The translations under genes and the position numbers were made by a program. Below, piece after piece: positions 40,312-50,839 of a stretch of 64,000 bases of DNA. The DNA is from Mortierella alpina. Its lineage: Eukaryota > Mortierellomycota > Mortierellomycetes > Mortierellales > Mortierellaceae. The notes beneath the pieces are model-generated. The model was not told the DNA's origin. It saw only the letters and a list, made by a program, of their open reading frames with translations, and ran no database searches. The stretch is from the NCBI GenBank assembly GCA_029449245.1, contig JANATF010000002.1:496001-560000 (forward strand). The letters run 5' to 3'. Positions within the stretch are counted from its first letter, which is position 1. Each line of letters opens with the position of its first letter.

Positions 40312-40537
40312 TCTTTCTGACAGTATTGGCAAGGTAAGTCGGAAAACTCCCGTACCGAGTAAAGGAATGAAATATGCACTTGGGAAGAGATTATTAATAA
40401 TCCTAATTTTCTTAATTGAGTAGACCCAATAATGACTCTTTGAAATTAGCAGCTTGCGAAAATATCAAGAACAAGGGTATCAGCGCTCCCTTCGGTGGCG
40501 CGCGTAGTTTGAGGAATGACTTTGAAATCTAAGGAGT
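40312..40537. other. 3' flank of the FEN1-Fanzor gene
   Basis: Noncoding, 226 bp. Fanzor guide RNAs are often encoded at or beyond the 3' end of the gene, so this is the first place to look for one; I see no diagnostic structure. TGGCGCGCGTAGTTTGAGG at about 40494 resembles GGCGCGCGTATTTGAGG at about 36162. Confidence 0.4.
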
Positions 40538-42968
40538 TTATTTAGTCAGAACGCCAGGATATACGATGTTGCAGGTGTATAATTGGCCGTCTTCACCCTG
40601 TCCATTCTCCATCAGCACCTTCAGGTTTTTTGGGTTGGTGCATCTTGATAGCGCCACATACAGTTGGCCGTGACTAAAGACAGACTGAGGGAGAAAGAGG
40701 CCCACCTTGTCCAGATTCTGGCCTTGCGCCTTGTTTATAGCCATCGCAAAGACTGGCTTGATCGGGAATTGACGTCTTGTAAACTTGATGGGCGTCATCG
40801 CATTGTCCGCTGTTGTGAGTGATATCCGAGACAGGAATGCGGTTTGATTTCGAGCTCTGCCTGCCACTATTTGAACTTCAATGTACTTTCTCCCAAATGA
40901 TTTTGTAATCATTCGCGTCCCGTTACATAGCCCGATGGTTGGGTCCAAGTTGCGCAAAAGTATCACAGGTTGGCCAATTTTGAGGATGAGCTTATGAGGC
41001 GGCATTCCGGATGGCTGTTGTGAGTTCAGGAACCCGTTTGGGTGGTCCGGAGAGGTATCGTCGTCAAAGATAGAGTCCTGGCTGCAGTATTTTCTTTCCC
41101 GGCCTGGCATCGTTGCTGTCGCTAGATCGTTGAGTCTGTCGACAGAGTCATTTTTAGGCGACAATATCACTCGCTCTATCAAGAATGACGGGTGCTATAC
41201 ATGCTTGTCGATGCCGGGATAGATGGCATGCAAAAACTGTGTTTTGGTTGGCGGTTGGTTGTTCTGGAAACCGTTCGTCAAGATAAAGTCATTGGGTACG
41301 TGAATGAAATCCGAGTTGGCACCAAACTTGAATGTGGGCTCGGTTCCTTCTCCTACTCGCAGCAAAAAGTCGACAAAGGGCTTTTGATTCTGGTCTCTGG
41401 TCACCCTCATGTTGACCTTGAGCTTGAGCGTAGTGATTTGGTCTCCAATCCAGAGTGGCGAGTTCTTGAGAAGGCTGCCTCGATCTGACTGGGAGACCCC
41501 TTGACGATTATTGGAAGGATCTGTCGGAAGTCGCCTCCAAAGACAATAACCTTGCCAGCAAACGGAAGGTCCATCTGAAGCAGATCACGCAGAGTTCTGT
41601 CTACAGCCTCGAAGCGAAACCGATGCTGCATGACGGCCTCATCCCAGAATATAGCAACGGCGTTACGAATCCTCTCTGTCACTTCATCCTCTTTTGCGAT
41701 GTTGCACACCGAGTCGTAAAGCACGGGAATCGGGATCTTGAAGACCGAGTGTGCTGTGCGACCATCGTGAAGGATCAAGGCAGTAATGCCCGAGGTGGCG
41801 ACGACGATGACATCCTTCCTGAGACTTTGAATGTTACCGATCAAAGTGTTGTAGACAAAAGACTTTCCAGTGCCTCCGGGTCCGTCAGTGAAAAATATTT
41901 TTGGACCGTTGCCCTCGATTGATTGCATGATGGTGTGGTATGCAACTGCCTGCTCCCCATTGGGTTTGGCTACGTTTTCTTTTACATCCAGGATAAACCG
42001 GAGCGTACGCATCTCATTTTCCCGAAGCAAAGTTTGAGGAAGATCTCCGACGTGTTCCATGTAGTCTTGTGGCAACATGGGAAAGTTTTTTAGACTTGAC
42101 CCCACGCCCTTCAGGATCCCATCAATGTGAAAGAGAGCAACAGACTTGGCCATTTGTGTTCGTTGTGCCTCCCACTGTCCTTGACTGTAGTCGGCTGGAC
42201 AATCGTCTGCTTTCATGCCAGGCTGCCTGAGAATATCGTCGCACATATCATCCGAGAATTTAGCCCAGATATCATCAGGTTTGGAGGGGGTGCTGCTGTT
42301 TGGATTAAATAGAGTCATTGCAAACAGTTGACGCAGCTGGGGTGCCATGTGGGTGGTCGCTGCCTCACGAAGGCACTCTTCCCACTCCTTGTCATCCTCC
42401 CACAGGTTCAGTGCCTCGCAAGTCTTTTGAAACGTGTCTGCACAACGCCTTCAACGGTACGCAGATGCTCAAAACTGGTGGCTCCTTTGACATGCATCAG
42501 CAGAATTCGAATACAGAAGCGCTCCACGTCTTTAGGAGGCACATAGTAGATGCTAGCGATTGGCTTCTGCCTTTGATCCTGATCGTCTTGGGCACGTCTG
42601 GGATCGTCTCGGGGTAGCCTGATCCAGAACCTCGGCTTCCAAGTTTTGCAGAAGGTGTAATGCTGGCAAATCTCTGAATACAAAAGATCTTTTGATGCCG
42701 GATGGGGGACACTGTTCTCGGACATTAGAGACTGCTCCAAGTTTAACCTAAACCAGGCGGTCAAAGTCGTCTCGCGGTTTTCTTGCGCTGCTGTGATCTC
42801 GGCCGCTGTGGCATCGGCTGAGAATGATATGTTTTGTTCTTCAAGCAGATGGACTTGAAGTCGAATTGGATTTGGCGCGTGGTGGTGCATAGGAAACTTG
42901 AGGACCCCACACTCCATTTTTTTAATGGAGTAGCTATTGCCATAGTCGTACGACTTCATTGACAACAA
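40538..42968 (-). pseudogene. Helitron-type Pif1 helicase, decayed
   Basis: From 42968 the frame gives a Helitron-style pre-helicase region (ECGVLKFPMHHHAPNPIRLQ, WIRLPRDD, ASIYYVPPKDVERFCIRILL). A frameshift near 42443 leads to the helicase: Walker A GPGGTGKSFVYNTLIG, Walker B AIFWDEAVMQ, and FGGDFRQILPIIV. A second frameshift near 41470, probably loss of one T, leads to FLLRVGEGTEPTFKFGANSD. An in-frame TAG at 41195 precedes IERVILSPKNDSVDRLNDLA, GQPVILLRNLDPTIGLCNGT and the final AMAINKAQGQNLDKVGLFLP, HGQLYVALSRC. Pif1 helicases of this type are the Hel domain of Helitron RepHel. The Rep nuclease domain is not seen upstream, so the element is truncated as well as mutated. A shorter relative lies at 24709. 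Confidence 0.88.
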
Positions 42969-43396
42969 TCTTCTTTTAATATTGCATCCCTTGATAATAT
43001 ATACTATCCTTTCTGTGCATATAATGTAGAGTAGGTAGAACTTGTTCTATGTAATCGCAGAGCAGCATGTTTTTACATCCTCGATGTCCTTAAGTTTTTC
43101 AACCCTGGTTCCCTCGGGTATCCTGAGTCCATACTCTTTACAAATCTGTCTTCGAATATCACGTGGTGGATCCCGCGGAGGCCGGCTCTCCTCTTATTAC
43201 TCCTTTACTTACTTACTCCTCCTTTAAAAAAAAAGTCTCGTGATTAACTACAGCGTAAAAAACTCCAAAAAGGAAGAAACGGGAGCTAAAAACAGTTGTT
43301 TTTAAAATATCAAGAATCACTTACACGATATGCGACCATGGGTTTTTGATAGTGCTTATTAGGTCGTGCTTCTGACAATGCGGTTGTAATGTTATC
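42969..43396. other. AT-rich spacer
   Basis: No gene recognised. It contains the likely 3' UTR of the small secreted peptide gene to its right. Confidence 0.45.
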
Positions 43397-43549
43397 TTAT
43401 GTTCGGGCGGTATTCAGGATTTTGGTTGCTCCCAAAGAGCCACCCTTTGACACACGCTTGACGAATTTTACACTGTAAGTAGCAGCGGCTGAGGTCGTCA
43501 GAGCAAGAGCTGCTATGGCGATAAGAGCAGTGAGAAGGAAGGTTCGCAT
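43397..43549 (-). CDS. 50-residue secreted peptide precursor
   Basis: MRTFLLTALIAIAALALTTS is a strong signal peptide, and the mature part is only about 26 residues, basic and without cysteine (TYSVKFVKRVSKGGSLGATK). A good TATA box (CTATATATAAAC) lies about 90 bp upstream at 43634-43645 on the minus strand, supporting a real promoter. The small size makes chance possible. A secreted basic peptide could be a signal, antimicrobial or surface peptide; no family is recognised. Confidence 0.5.
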   Translation of the reverse strand: MRTFLLTALIAIAALALTTSAAATYSVKFVKRVSKGGSLGATKILNTART

Positions 43550-43689
43550 TTTGATTTTCGTCAATGTATTGGGTGAAGAGAAACGAAAGGTGCGAGGGAG
43601 GGTATGAGGTGATAAATGAAAAAAAAGCTCGTTTATATATAGTAGAATAGTAAAACAAGGGCACAATGGACAGATCACGTTAGGGGAGA

Positions 43690-44040
43690 AAACTGGGAAG
43701 GCACAGGCACAGCATCAAAGAAGAGGCAAGGGGAAAAGCAGGCGAGTGGAACAAAGGAGGGTAGGGAAGAGTGAGGACAAGGAAAAGCAAGGAAATGCAA
43801 GGGTAGGGAAGAGCAAGAGCAAGGAAAAGCAATGGTAGGGGAGAGCGAAGGCAAGGAAAAGTAAGGGTTAGGAAGAGCGAGGGAAAGGCAAGGAAAAGTA
43901 AGGGTAGGGAGGAGTGATGGCAGGGAAGAGCGAGGGCAGGGAAGGCGAGGGGCAAGGAATGAAAGGCACAACACCAAAGCGAGGGCAGCGAATGAAATGC
44001 ACAATACCAAAGCGAGGGCAGTGAAAGACGCCAAAGCGAG
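43690..44040. repeat. degenerate purine-rich minisatellite
   Basis: Imperfect units around AAGGAAAAGCAAGGGTAGGG (43690-43950), then about 30-bp units built on GGCACAACACCAAAGCGAGG (43955-44035). The ORFs across it are repetitive and probably not coding. Confidence 0.8.
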
Positions 44041-44485
44041 CTAATGCAATATAAAAATGTCCTATGTATGAATCAAGGGGTGCATCGTAATAGGAGGGGT
44101 TTGGAGCGCCTCGCACTTCCATCATTGTTTAGGCATCCCTCCCGATTTTTTTGCATGCTCATCTTTTAGCTTGACTGGATCCAGGTCTTGGACTTGTTCA
44201 GGGTCTCATAAGAGGGTGGATTGATGCCTCCTTTCTTATCCACGGGAGTATTCTGATATATATAGTTGGGCAACCCATCCTTCCTGTCCCTCATCGACTA
44301 CTTCTCATTTCCCATTCACTGCCCACTTCTCTGAGGCTTGAAACCATCCCATACTGACATCTCGCTCCGAATGTATGAGTTTTGTGAGGATAATGAAACA
44401 ATGCAATGATCTTCCTCAGTACGTGTCTAAAGATCAACCTAAACCCTCCCCTCCATCAATTCCGTCTAGAAGTCTACCAAGCACA
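44041..44485. other. promoter region of the aspartic protease gene
   Basis: TATATATAG at about 44257-44265 followed by a C/T-rich leader. No other gene is seen. Confidence 0.45.
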
Positions 44486-45593
44486 ATGAAATTGGCGCTG
44501 ACTGCTGTGATTGCCCTGTCGATGCTCGGGTCCGTTCGAGCGGGGGTAATAAGCTCCCCTGCAGAAAACCGGGCTGTAACGTATATTGCCTCAGTCGGTG
44601 TTGGCTCACCAGCAACAGCCTATGATCTGATTATTGACACTGGCTCGAGTAACACCTGGATCGGTGCCAGCCAGGCATATACACCGACAAGCACCAGTCA
44701 ACAAACAAGCAACAACGTCGGAGTAGGCAGTATCCGTGAGGGAATTAGCTCAGGGGGCTTTTCCGGTGCTGAGTACATTGACCAGGTCACTATTGCCCCT
44801 GGCCTAGTAGTGCCTAAGCAAAGTATCGGCGTTGCAAGCAAGTCGGCTGGATTCCATGGTGTTGATGGGGTCCTTGGCTTGGGACCAGTGGACCTTACTA
44901 GGGGAACACTTTCCCCTGACACAGGCTCGACCATTCCAACTGTCACTGACAACCTGTTCGCTGACGGCACCATCACCGAAAACGTGGTCTCTATTTCCTT
45001 TGAGCCAATCACCGACAGCAGTGGCATTCAAATGAATGGCGAGCTCACCTGGGGTGGGACTGATTCTTCCAAGTACACCGGCAGTATAACCTATGCCCCC
45101 ATCACCAGCACCTCCCCAGCCAGTAACTATTGGGGAATTGACGCTTCTGTCAGTTACGGCAAAAAAAAAAACGACGATTCTTTCCAATACTGCAGGCATC
45201 GTCGACTCTGGAACAACCCTGCTGCTCCTCGCATCAGATGCCTTTAAGAAGTATCAATCGGTCACTGGTGGGGTACCTGACTCAAGCACAGGTTTATTGA
45301 CCATTACTTCAGAACAATATGGCAACCTGGAATCACTTTTCTTCACTATCCAAGGCACTACTTTTGAACTGACAGCCAATGCTCAAATCTGGCCAAGGAG
45401 TCTCAATACTGCCATTGGAGGCACCGCAGGAAGCATTTACCTGATTGTCGGAGACAATGGAAGCAACAGTGGCTCAGGACTTGATTTTATTCTTGGGCAG
45501 ACATTTATGGAGCGATTCTACACTGTTTACGACACTTCAAACCAGCGAGTTGGCTTTGCGACAACCCCTTTCACCGATGCTACCACCAATTAG
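44486..45593 (+). pseudogene. secreted aspartic protease (pepsin family A1), frameshifted at poly-A
   Basis: MKLALTAVIALSMLGSVRAG is a signal peptide at ATG 44486. The first catalytic motif IIDTGSSNTW and the second GIVDSGTTLLLL are both present, as are GVLGLGPVDL and GLDFILGQTFMERFYTVYDT, so all pepsin landmarks are there. The region from 44486 is in one frame to an 11-A run at 45161-45171, after which the rest (TTILSNTAGIVDSGT...) is in another frame; the total length of 1108 bp is one base too long. One A fewer would restore about 368 residues. Either a recent slippage mutation, a sequencing error, or a length-variable run. The propeptide looks short. It would act outside the cell on proteins. 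Confidence 0.85.
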
Positions 45594-45897
45594 TGATTAC
45601 TGTAGGTAGTTTTTCTTAGTTTGCATAAGAAGTAAAAGGTGTACACTTTGAACCGAAGTGCCAAGAGCTGGGCTTATTTTGTTTGCCACCAACCTTTGAT
45701 AGCTGTTACCCTTCTCGTGAACTGCCCTGTATGTCCTATTGACCTCGCTTCTCATCTTGATCCGCCCAATGTGATGGAACTAACAGGTGAGGATTGAAGA
45801 TGGGCTAAGGGTATGTTTTTATTGTTGACGGAGGAATGCAGTAGGGAGTGGCAAGGAAGTATTAATGCTACTATTTATGAAGTCGTAGGATAATAAT
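45594..45897. other. 3' flank of the protease gene
   Basis: About 300 bp with no recognisable feature before the solo LTR. Confidence 0.45.
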
Positions 45898-46109
45898 TGT
45901 GATATTCTCTAGGGGTAAACTTACAATACTAACTGGGGACTGAAGTCAACGAGAACAAGAGAGGGTTTTATTGTGGACAGGGATCTGGAGGACTTATATA
46001 GCTCCTCCAGACACCGGTCACGGGAACTCTTAATAATCGTAGAAGTAAAAAGGGAGGTGCGACTCAGGTACATACGTGCCTGAGCCCCACACCAGCATAA
46101 AACACCACA
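45898..46109 (-). repeat. solo LTR, family 1 (copy 3)
   Basis: Same TG..CA element as at 12632-12844, in the same orientation, flanked by the perfect 5-bp duplication ATAAT (45893-45897 and 46110-46114). Near-identity to copy 1 suggests recent activity of the family. Confidence 0.93.
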
Positions 46110-46114
46110 ATAAT

Positions 46115-46487
46115 ATTGGTAATGAGTCGAAGACAAGAGACAAAGACAAAGACGAGAGATCTAAAGGGAAAACAAGGCAAGAGCTGAAGTGAGGCTGAGG
46201 GCAAAGATGGAACCGGGATCCAAAGGCAAGGTTCTCGAGTAAAGGGCGAGGAAATTGAGAGGAAGACAGAGGAACAAGGACGCAAAAAAAAGGTCAAGAG
46301 GGCTCAAAAGCAAGAAGAAGACGGCCGAAAGATAAAGGGGCCTTGCTGGCTAAAAGAACAGGTGAGGTGACCGATAAGCTCAGAATCATGATATGCGAGT
46401 TGGGTTTTGTGGAGCAGAAAGGCTTTATGACGAGTAGGCCTTGAGTGCCTCGGATAGGACTTGAGCTCTGTCAGAACTAAGAGAGAA
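46115..46487. other. no intact gene; trailing LRR remnant
   Basis: Mostly purine-rich. On the minus strand just after the LRR gene's stop (46460 region), DRAQVLSEALKAY is a leftover of another leucine-rich repeat, so the gene was once longer. Confidence 0.5.
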
Positions 46488-47408
46488 CTAATCGAGTTGT
46501 GGTCCAAGTCTCAAAGACAAAGTCGAGGTGGTCTTGACTGCACCAGCCAGCGCCTGAGCTCCGTTGTCTCCGATCGAGTTGTAGCCCAAGTTCAAGGTGG
46601 TCAGAGTCGAGTTGGCCTTGAGCGCCTCAGACAGCGCGTGAGCTCCAATGTCTCTTATGTCGTTGGACCGCAAGTTCAAAAACATCAGAGTCGAGTTTGC
46701 CTTGAGTGCCTCAGACAGGGCCTGAGCTCCGTCGTCTCTGATCGAGTTGTTGATCAAGCACAAAGTAGTGAGAGTCGAGTTGGTCTTGAGTGCCTCAGAC
46801 AGCGCCTGAGCTCCTTGGTCTCCGATCTTGTTGGCCTGCAAGCTCAGAGTGTCTAGGGTCATATTGGTCCTCAGTGCCTGAAACAGCGTCTGAGCTCCAC
46901 GACCTCCAATAGAGTTGAAACTCAAGTTCAATGTGGTCAGGGTCGAGTTGGTCTTGAGTGCCTCGGACAGCGCCTGAGCTCCGTTGTCTCCAATCTTGTT
47001 GTCCCTCAAGTCCAATCTGGTCAGGGTCATGTTGGTCTTGAGCGTCTCCGATAGTGCCTCAACTCCATCGTCTTTGATCGAGTTGTACCTCAAGTTCAAA
47101 CTGGCCACAGGCGAGCTAGTCATGACAATGGAGATTACTTTGTCTCTTACATATTTTGATGGTAGTTTATCATAGCTAGCACCCTCAATCGTCAGGTGTT
47201 GTATAAGGTGCTTGTTTCTTTCGACAGATTCCATGCTAGGGCCATATCTGGACAAGACAACAGAGTTGTAGAGCGGCGGTGTAAATGAGTCGTTCCAATC
47301 CTGACTCACACACACGCAGGACGCCAGGTCATTGAGGCCAAGGCTGTTAGCAATTCTTGAGCGAATTTCGTGTAGGTCAAGGGCATGCGTGTGAAGCATC
47401 CCTGTCAT
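46488..47408 (-). CDS. F-box-like / leucine-rich repeat (RI-type) protein
   Basis: 306 residues from ATG 47408 (MTGMLHTHALDLHE). An F-box-like N-terminus (LHEIRSRIANSLGLNDLASC, VSQDWNDSFTPPLYNSVVLS) precedes seven 28-residue leucine-rich repeats of the ribonuclease-inhibitor type, each close to LTTLNLxxNSIGDNGAQALS EALKTNST. F-box proteins recruit substrates to SCF ubiquitin ligases, while such repeats also occur in NLR-like proteins; no nucleotide-binding domain is present. The repeats are almost identical to each other, so copy number could change by unequal exchange. The stop follows a non-repeat SLRLGPQLD, and an LRR remnant lies further downstream, suggesting an early stop. Confidence 0.78.
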   Translation of the reverse strand: MTGMLHTHALDLHEIRSRIANSLGLNDLASCVCVSQDWNDSFTPPLYNSVVLSRYGPSMESVERNKHLIQHLTIEGASYDKLPSKYVRDKVISIVMTSSPVASLNLRYNSIKDDGVEALSETLKTNMTLTRLDLRDNKIGDNGAQALSEALKTNSTLTTLNLSFNSIGGRGAQTLFQALRTNMTLDTLSLQANKIGDQGAQALSEALKTNSTLTTLCLINNSIRDDGAQALSEALKANSTLMFLNLRSNDIRDIGAHALSEALKANSTLTTLNLGYNSIGDNGAQALAGAVKTTSTLSLRLGPQLD

Positions 47409-48350
47409 GAAAGATGACGGATGTGACAAGAACGATGGGTTATGAGAAGGTGCAATGCAGCAGTGAAGGAGACATGAAAGGAAGTGGATGTTATAAAGAT
47501 GCGATTGTGTTTGCCATCACGTTGTGTTGATGGCGCGTACAGATCAATGACTCCTCCGCGTACCCTGCCGACTTTGGTCAGCCACTCGGCCACTCGGAGA
47601 GCGTCGTCCTGCTCACTCTCCCATCCTCAACACCAGGCCCAGCCCACTATTCATTCGTCTTTCAATTCTCCATCGTTGTCCCTTGCTCTATCTTCGATTT
47701 CTTCCTTGACATCCTACGCACATTCACCTCTCTCTTTCTCCCTCGCGCTCATTCACCCACCGCGACCTCCTTCTCTCTCACACACACACACTCACCTACC
47801 GCCCTCTTTTCATTCGCTCCATCCAGTTTGCGTGGCATAAAATGAAAGCGTCCGGGGCTTTCTCCTGCAGTCAAAGTTGAGTATATTATGGCGTGCTGTC
47901 CGGCGTGTTATATCCTTTGGTTGATCAGCACCGAGCGCGCCATACCTACTTGTTGCTATCCAAGGTGGTTTCATGGAAGTGATGTTGTACCGTATGTCCC
48001 TGGACTCGCCTAATGCAGGCGTATTTTCCAGCACTGCTTGAACGAGTTTCAGGACTGCGGGGGATGCCATCGCGCTGCCTGCCCACTCCCGCCTGGCCAA
48101 TAGTTAGATGGTTGGTTGTTGTAGGCAGCAAAGAAACTGTGGATATCCGACTGTGTACTTTGCCCTGCATGACGCGATAGCACCAAGTGCGCACGTCCGT
48201 AGAGTCTTCCTTTCCGGGACTGAGGATACACCGAAGCCCATAGAGATCCCCGTACTCTTGACCGGCGATGGCGGGTTCCGATATTGATGGTACTTACTTT
48301 GCACGGCTTTCTGAGTGTCGCTGAGACCAAGGGTGTTGCTTTGCAGACTT
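47409..48350. other. no gene supported
   Basis: Includes CA-rich microsatellite-like sequence near 47780-47800 and pyrimidine-rich DNA at 47620-47820. A minus-strand frame near 48070-47940 (MASPAVLKLVQAVLENTPAL ... MKPPWIATS) looks gene-like but I cannot place it. Confidence 0.4.
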
Positions 48351-50072
48351 TAGTTCCATGCCAAGATGTCCACTTGCCATACTATGTGTTGTATTCCAAG
48401 TCAAGAGTGGCCCGAGGACGAGGTAAGTGCCTCGCTGCTGCCGATTCCATGGCAGCGTCCATGACATCCACTCTGACTCCAATGCGATGTCGGCGTTGCC
48501 TCTGAGTTCCTCTAGTCCATGGCTGTGTAGAATGACTATTCTGCTAATCAATAACTCCTGCAGCTCCCGCTCCAGTGTCCTTGCTCTTGCTTTACATTTG
48601 GGATAAGCACGCCCTGGCGCTCCTGGTCCAGGTATCGCCAGTGACACGGTAGCATGGCTGTGAGGAGCGTGAGTGAGGTAGTTAGTCATCCGACTGACTA
48701 GTGATGAGGCGATGGTTCTGCTGCATATGCATGGTGATGCATTGTTATGGTTTTTGTGTTCCTTATGTATGACCTGCGCCTTCTCCTGTCCCAATAATCT
48801 GCTGCTGTGATGGCACGCGTCCTGGCTCTGCTGAGCTCGGGCTGTGCTTCCAAAGATCCAAAGGAGTCGGCTCTGCTTGCAACAAGGCTAATTGACATGG
48901 TGCACATGGATTAGCAAGGCAGAATAGACAGACAGAAGGACAGACATACAGGATCAACAGGAAGCGCGCTGCAGCGACAAGCTTACGAAAAGCGATGCTG
49001 GTGAGGAGGTTGTTTGTGCAGTGTTGCCAGCATGGAGGGGACAGGTTCGAGACCGAGAGACAGCGAGCGTTGTTGTCCTGTTCCAGGGATGGGCTCAGTC
49101 CATGGACTCCTGAGACGTGATACAACAACAACGTCACAAATGGATCAGGGGCGAGCGTGACGTTTGCTAAAGGCATGGTCGACCATGGTGCAGCCCATGG
49201 TGCGGGAGGATGCGGCTGGTTTGTTTCTAATGGCACTGCAGCGGAGGCCGAGATGAGATCCATCCCAGAGGGAGGCCAACTCTGAGCGCAGTTGTGCAAA
49301 AATGACGACAAAATGCGCTCAATCCTGCCTAGTTGACTAGTCAATAGTCGGCGGGGCGGGCCAGATTTTGGAGAAAAGACAACTCTGAGCGCATTCTTAC
49401 AAAAGTGCACAGAAAATGCGCTCAATCCTGCTTAAGTACTTAATATTTTGGAAACGTTGGTCCAATTCTTGAAATAGTCAACTCTGAGCGCATTTGTTCT
49501 CCTAACCGCTATAGCTCTTCATGTCGCTCGTGAATGCTATGTAGCGAAATGATCTTGACAATGACCGTGCAAGAGAAACACCCATTCAAAACAAATCCTT
49601 TCTCCGAGTCACACGCTCCTTCCTGCACAGACCGTCTGTTCAAGACTTTCTCGTTCTGGTTTAGACTACATGGAGAGAGATACATTGATTTTTTTACAGC
49701 CTGTCACGCTTGACCTCTCTGACTCTGCCTTCTTGACCTATGGCTCGTTCCTCGTAACCTATGGCTCATCCCTCTTAACCTCTAGCGTCTTTCTTAACCA
49801 AAGGCGTGTCCTTCTTGACCTCAGGCCCAACATGCGTATCCTCCGTGGCCTTTCAATCTCTAGATTCAATGCGTTCCCCAGTTCCAACTTGGCTTGGCCA
49901 TGGCATCCCTCTCCGCCGTCGCAACCTTGACCCCCCCTCCTACTCCTCACCCTTTACCTTGAGAGATTTGCCTTGGGAGATGGTGGTGCAATGGCAAACA
50001 AGGAAAGGCGCCCTTGATTATGTTGCAAAGTAACTTGACGTCGCAACAAAGATGAAAAACAATCGTCTTCGG
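48351..50072. repeat. 1.7-kb dispersed repeat, copy B
   Basis: Same orientation as copy A at 26064-27789, about 22 kb away, differing by scattered substitutions and small indels. It contains the same TGAGCGCA/TGCGCTCA modules (about 49282-49495). Flanks are unrelated to those of copy A, so it moved or was copied with sharp edges. Confidence 0.85.
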
Positions 50073-50839
50073 CCAAAATTCAGGTACAACTGCAAGGCAA
50101 AAAGGCGTAGGATGTCTAGTGCGATGCTTTTCGCGACAAGAATGGCAAAGCGAGAGAATAGCAACACTGCGCGGGACGCGGTAAAAGGCGAAAGTACTTC
50201 CTTGAAAGCAAACTTGAACGGTTCATGTGTCATCTTTATGTGTAGCATAGCCAGCGAAGGGTCGACTTTCAGCACGACAAGGCAAGCGAGATGAGTGGTT
50301 GAGCAGGCACATAAAGATGGGAATGTTCTTTTTGTTGTTGTGCACGCAGAGCCGCACCGGCACACATAAAGAGTTCATAACCCCCCGAAGACTCGAATCC
50401 TTTTTGTATCCTTAACGTTCTCACCTTTTATTGTTGAGGGAATCATCGCAAACGCCCTCACAGAAGCCATCAAACGAACGATACCCTTCACAGAACCGTA
50501 GTGAAATCGCCACTAATATATAATGTATCGGGTCTCTCGACCCCGGGCGAGATATCATAACCCAAACACCGTCATTGCCGAGAGATGGACATCAGTTGCA
50601 TATGTAGTTTCTTGAAAAGGCTTTTGTCAGGGTCGTTACGGAGATGTATGGTTTTTTTTTGTCATTAGCATATGACGAGCGACTGGGCAAATAAAAAGGA
50701 AAAGTAAAGGACGATGCTGAAACGAGAGATATACTGGTCATCTCAGAAAACAATGTGCGTTTATGCGCAGAGAGGAGAGTGGTGAGGAGAAGAAGGAGGA
50801 GTATCGAATATGGGTGGATCGGGAGAAGGGAGGGGCTCT
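50073..50839. other. no gene recognised
   Basis: Spacer and probable 3' UTR of the minus-strand membrane-protein gene. Short frames only. Confidence 0.45.

Noticed and set aside
43675-44125. Overlapping minus-strand ORFs rich in Leu/Phe/Pro
   Set aside because: They are translations of a purine-rich minisatellite; composition follows the repeat, not a protein family.
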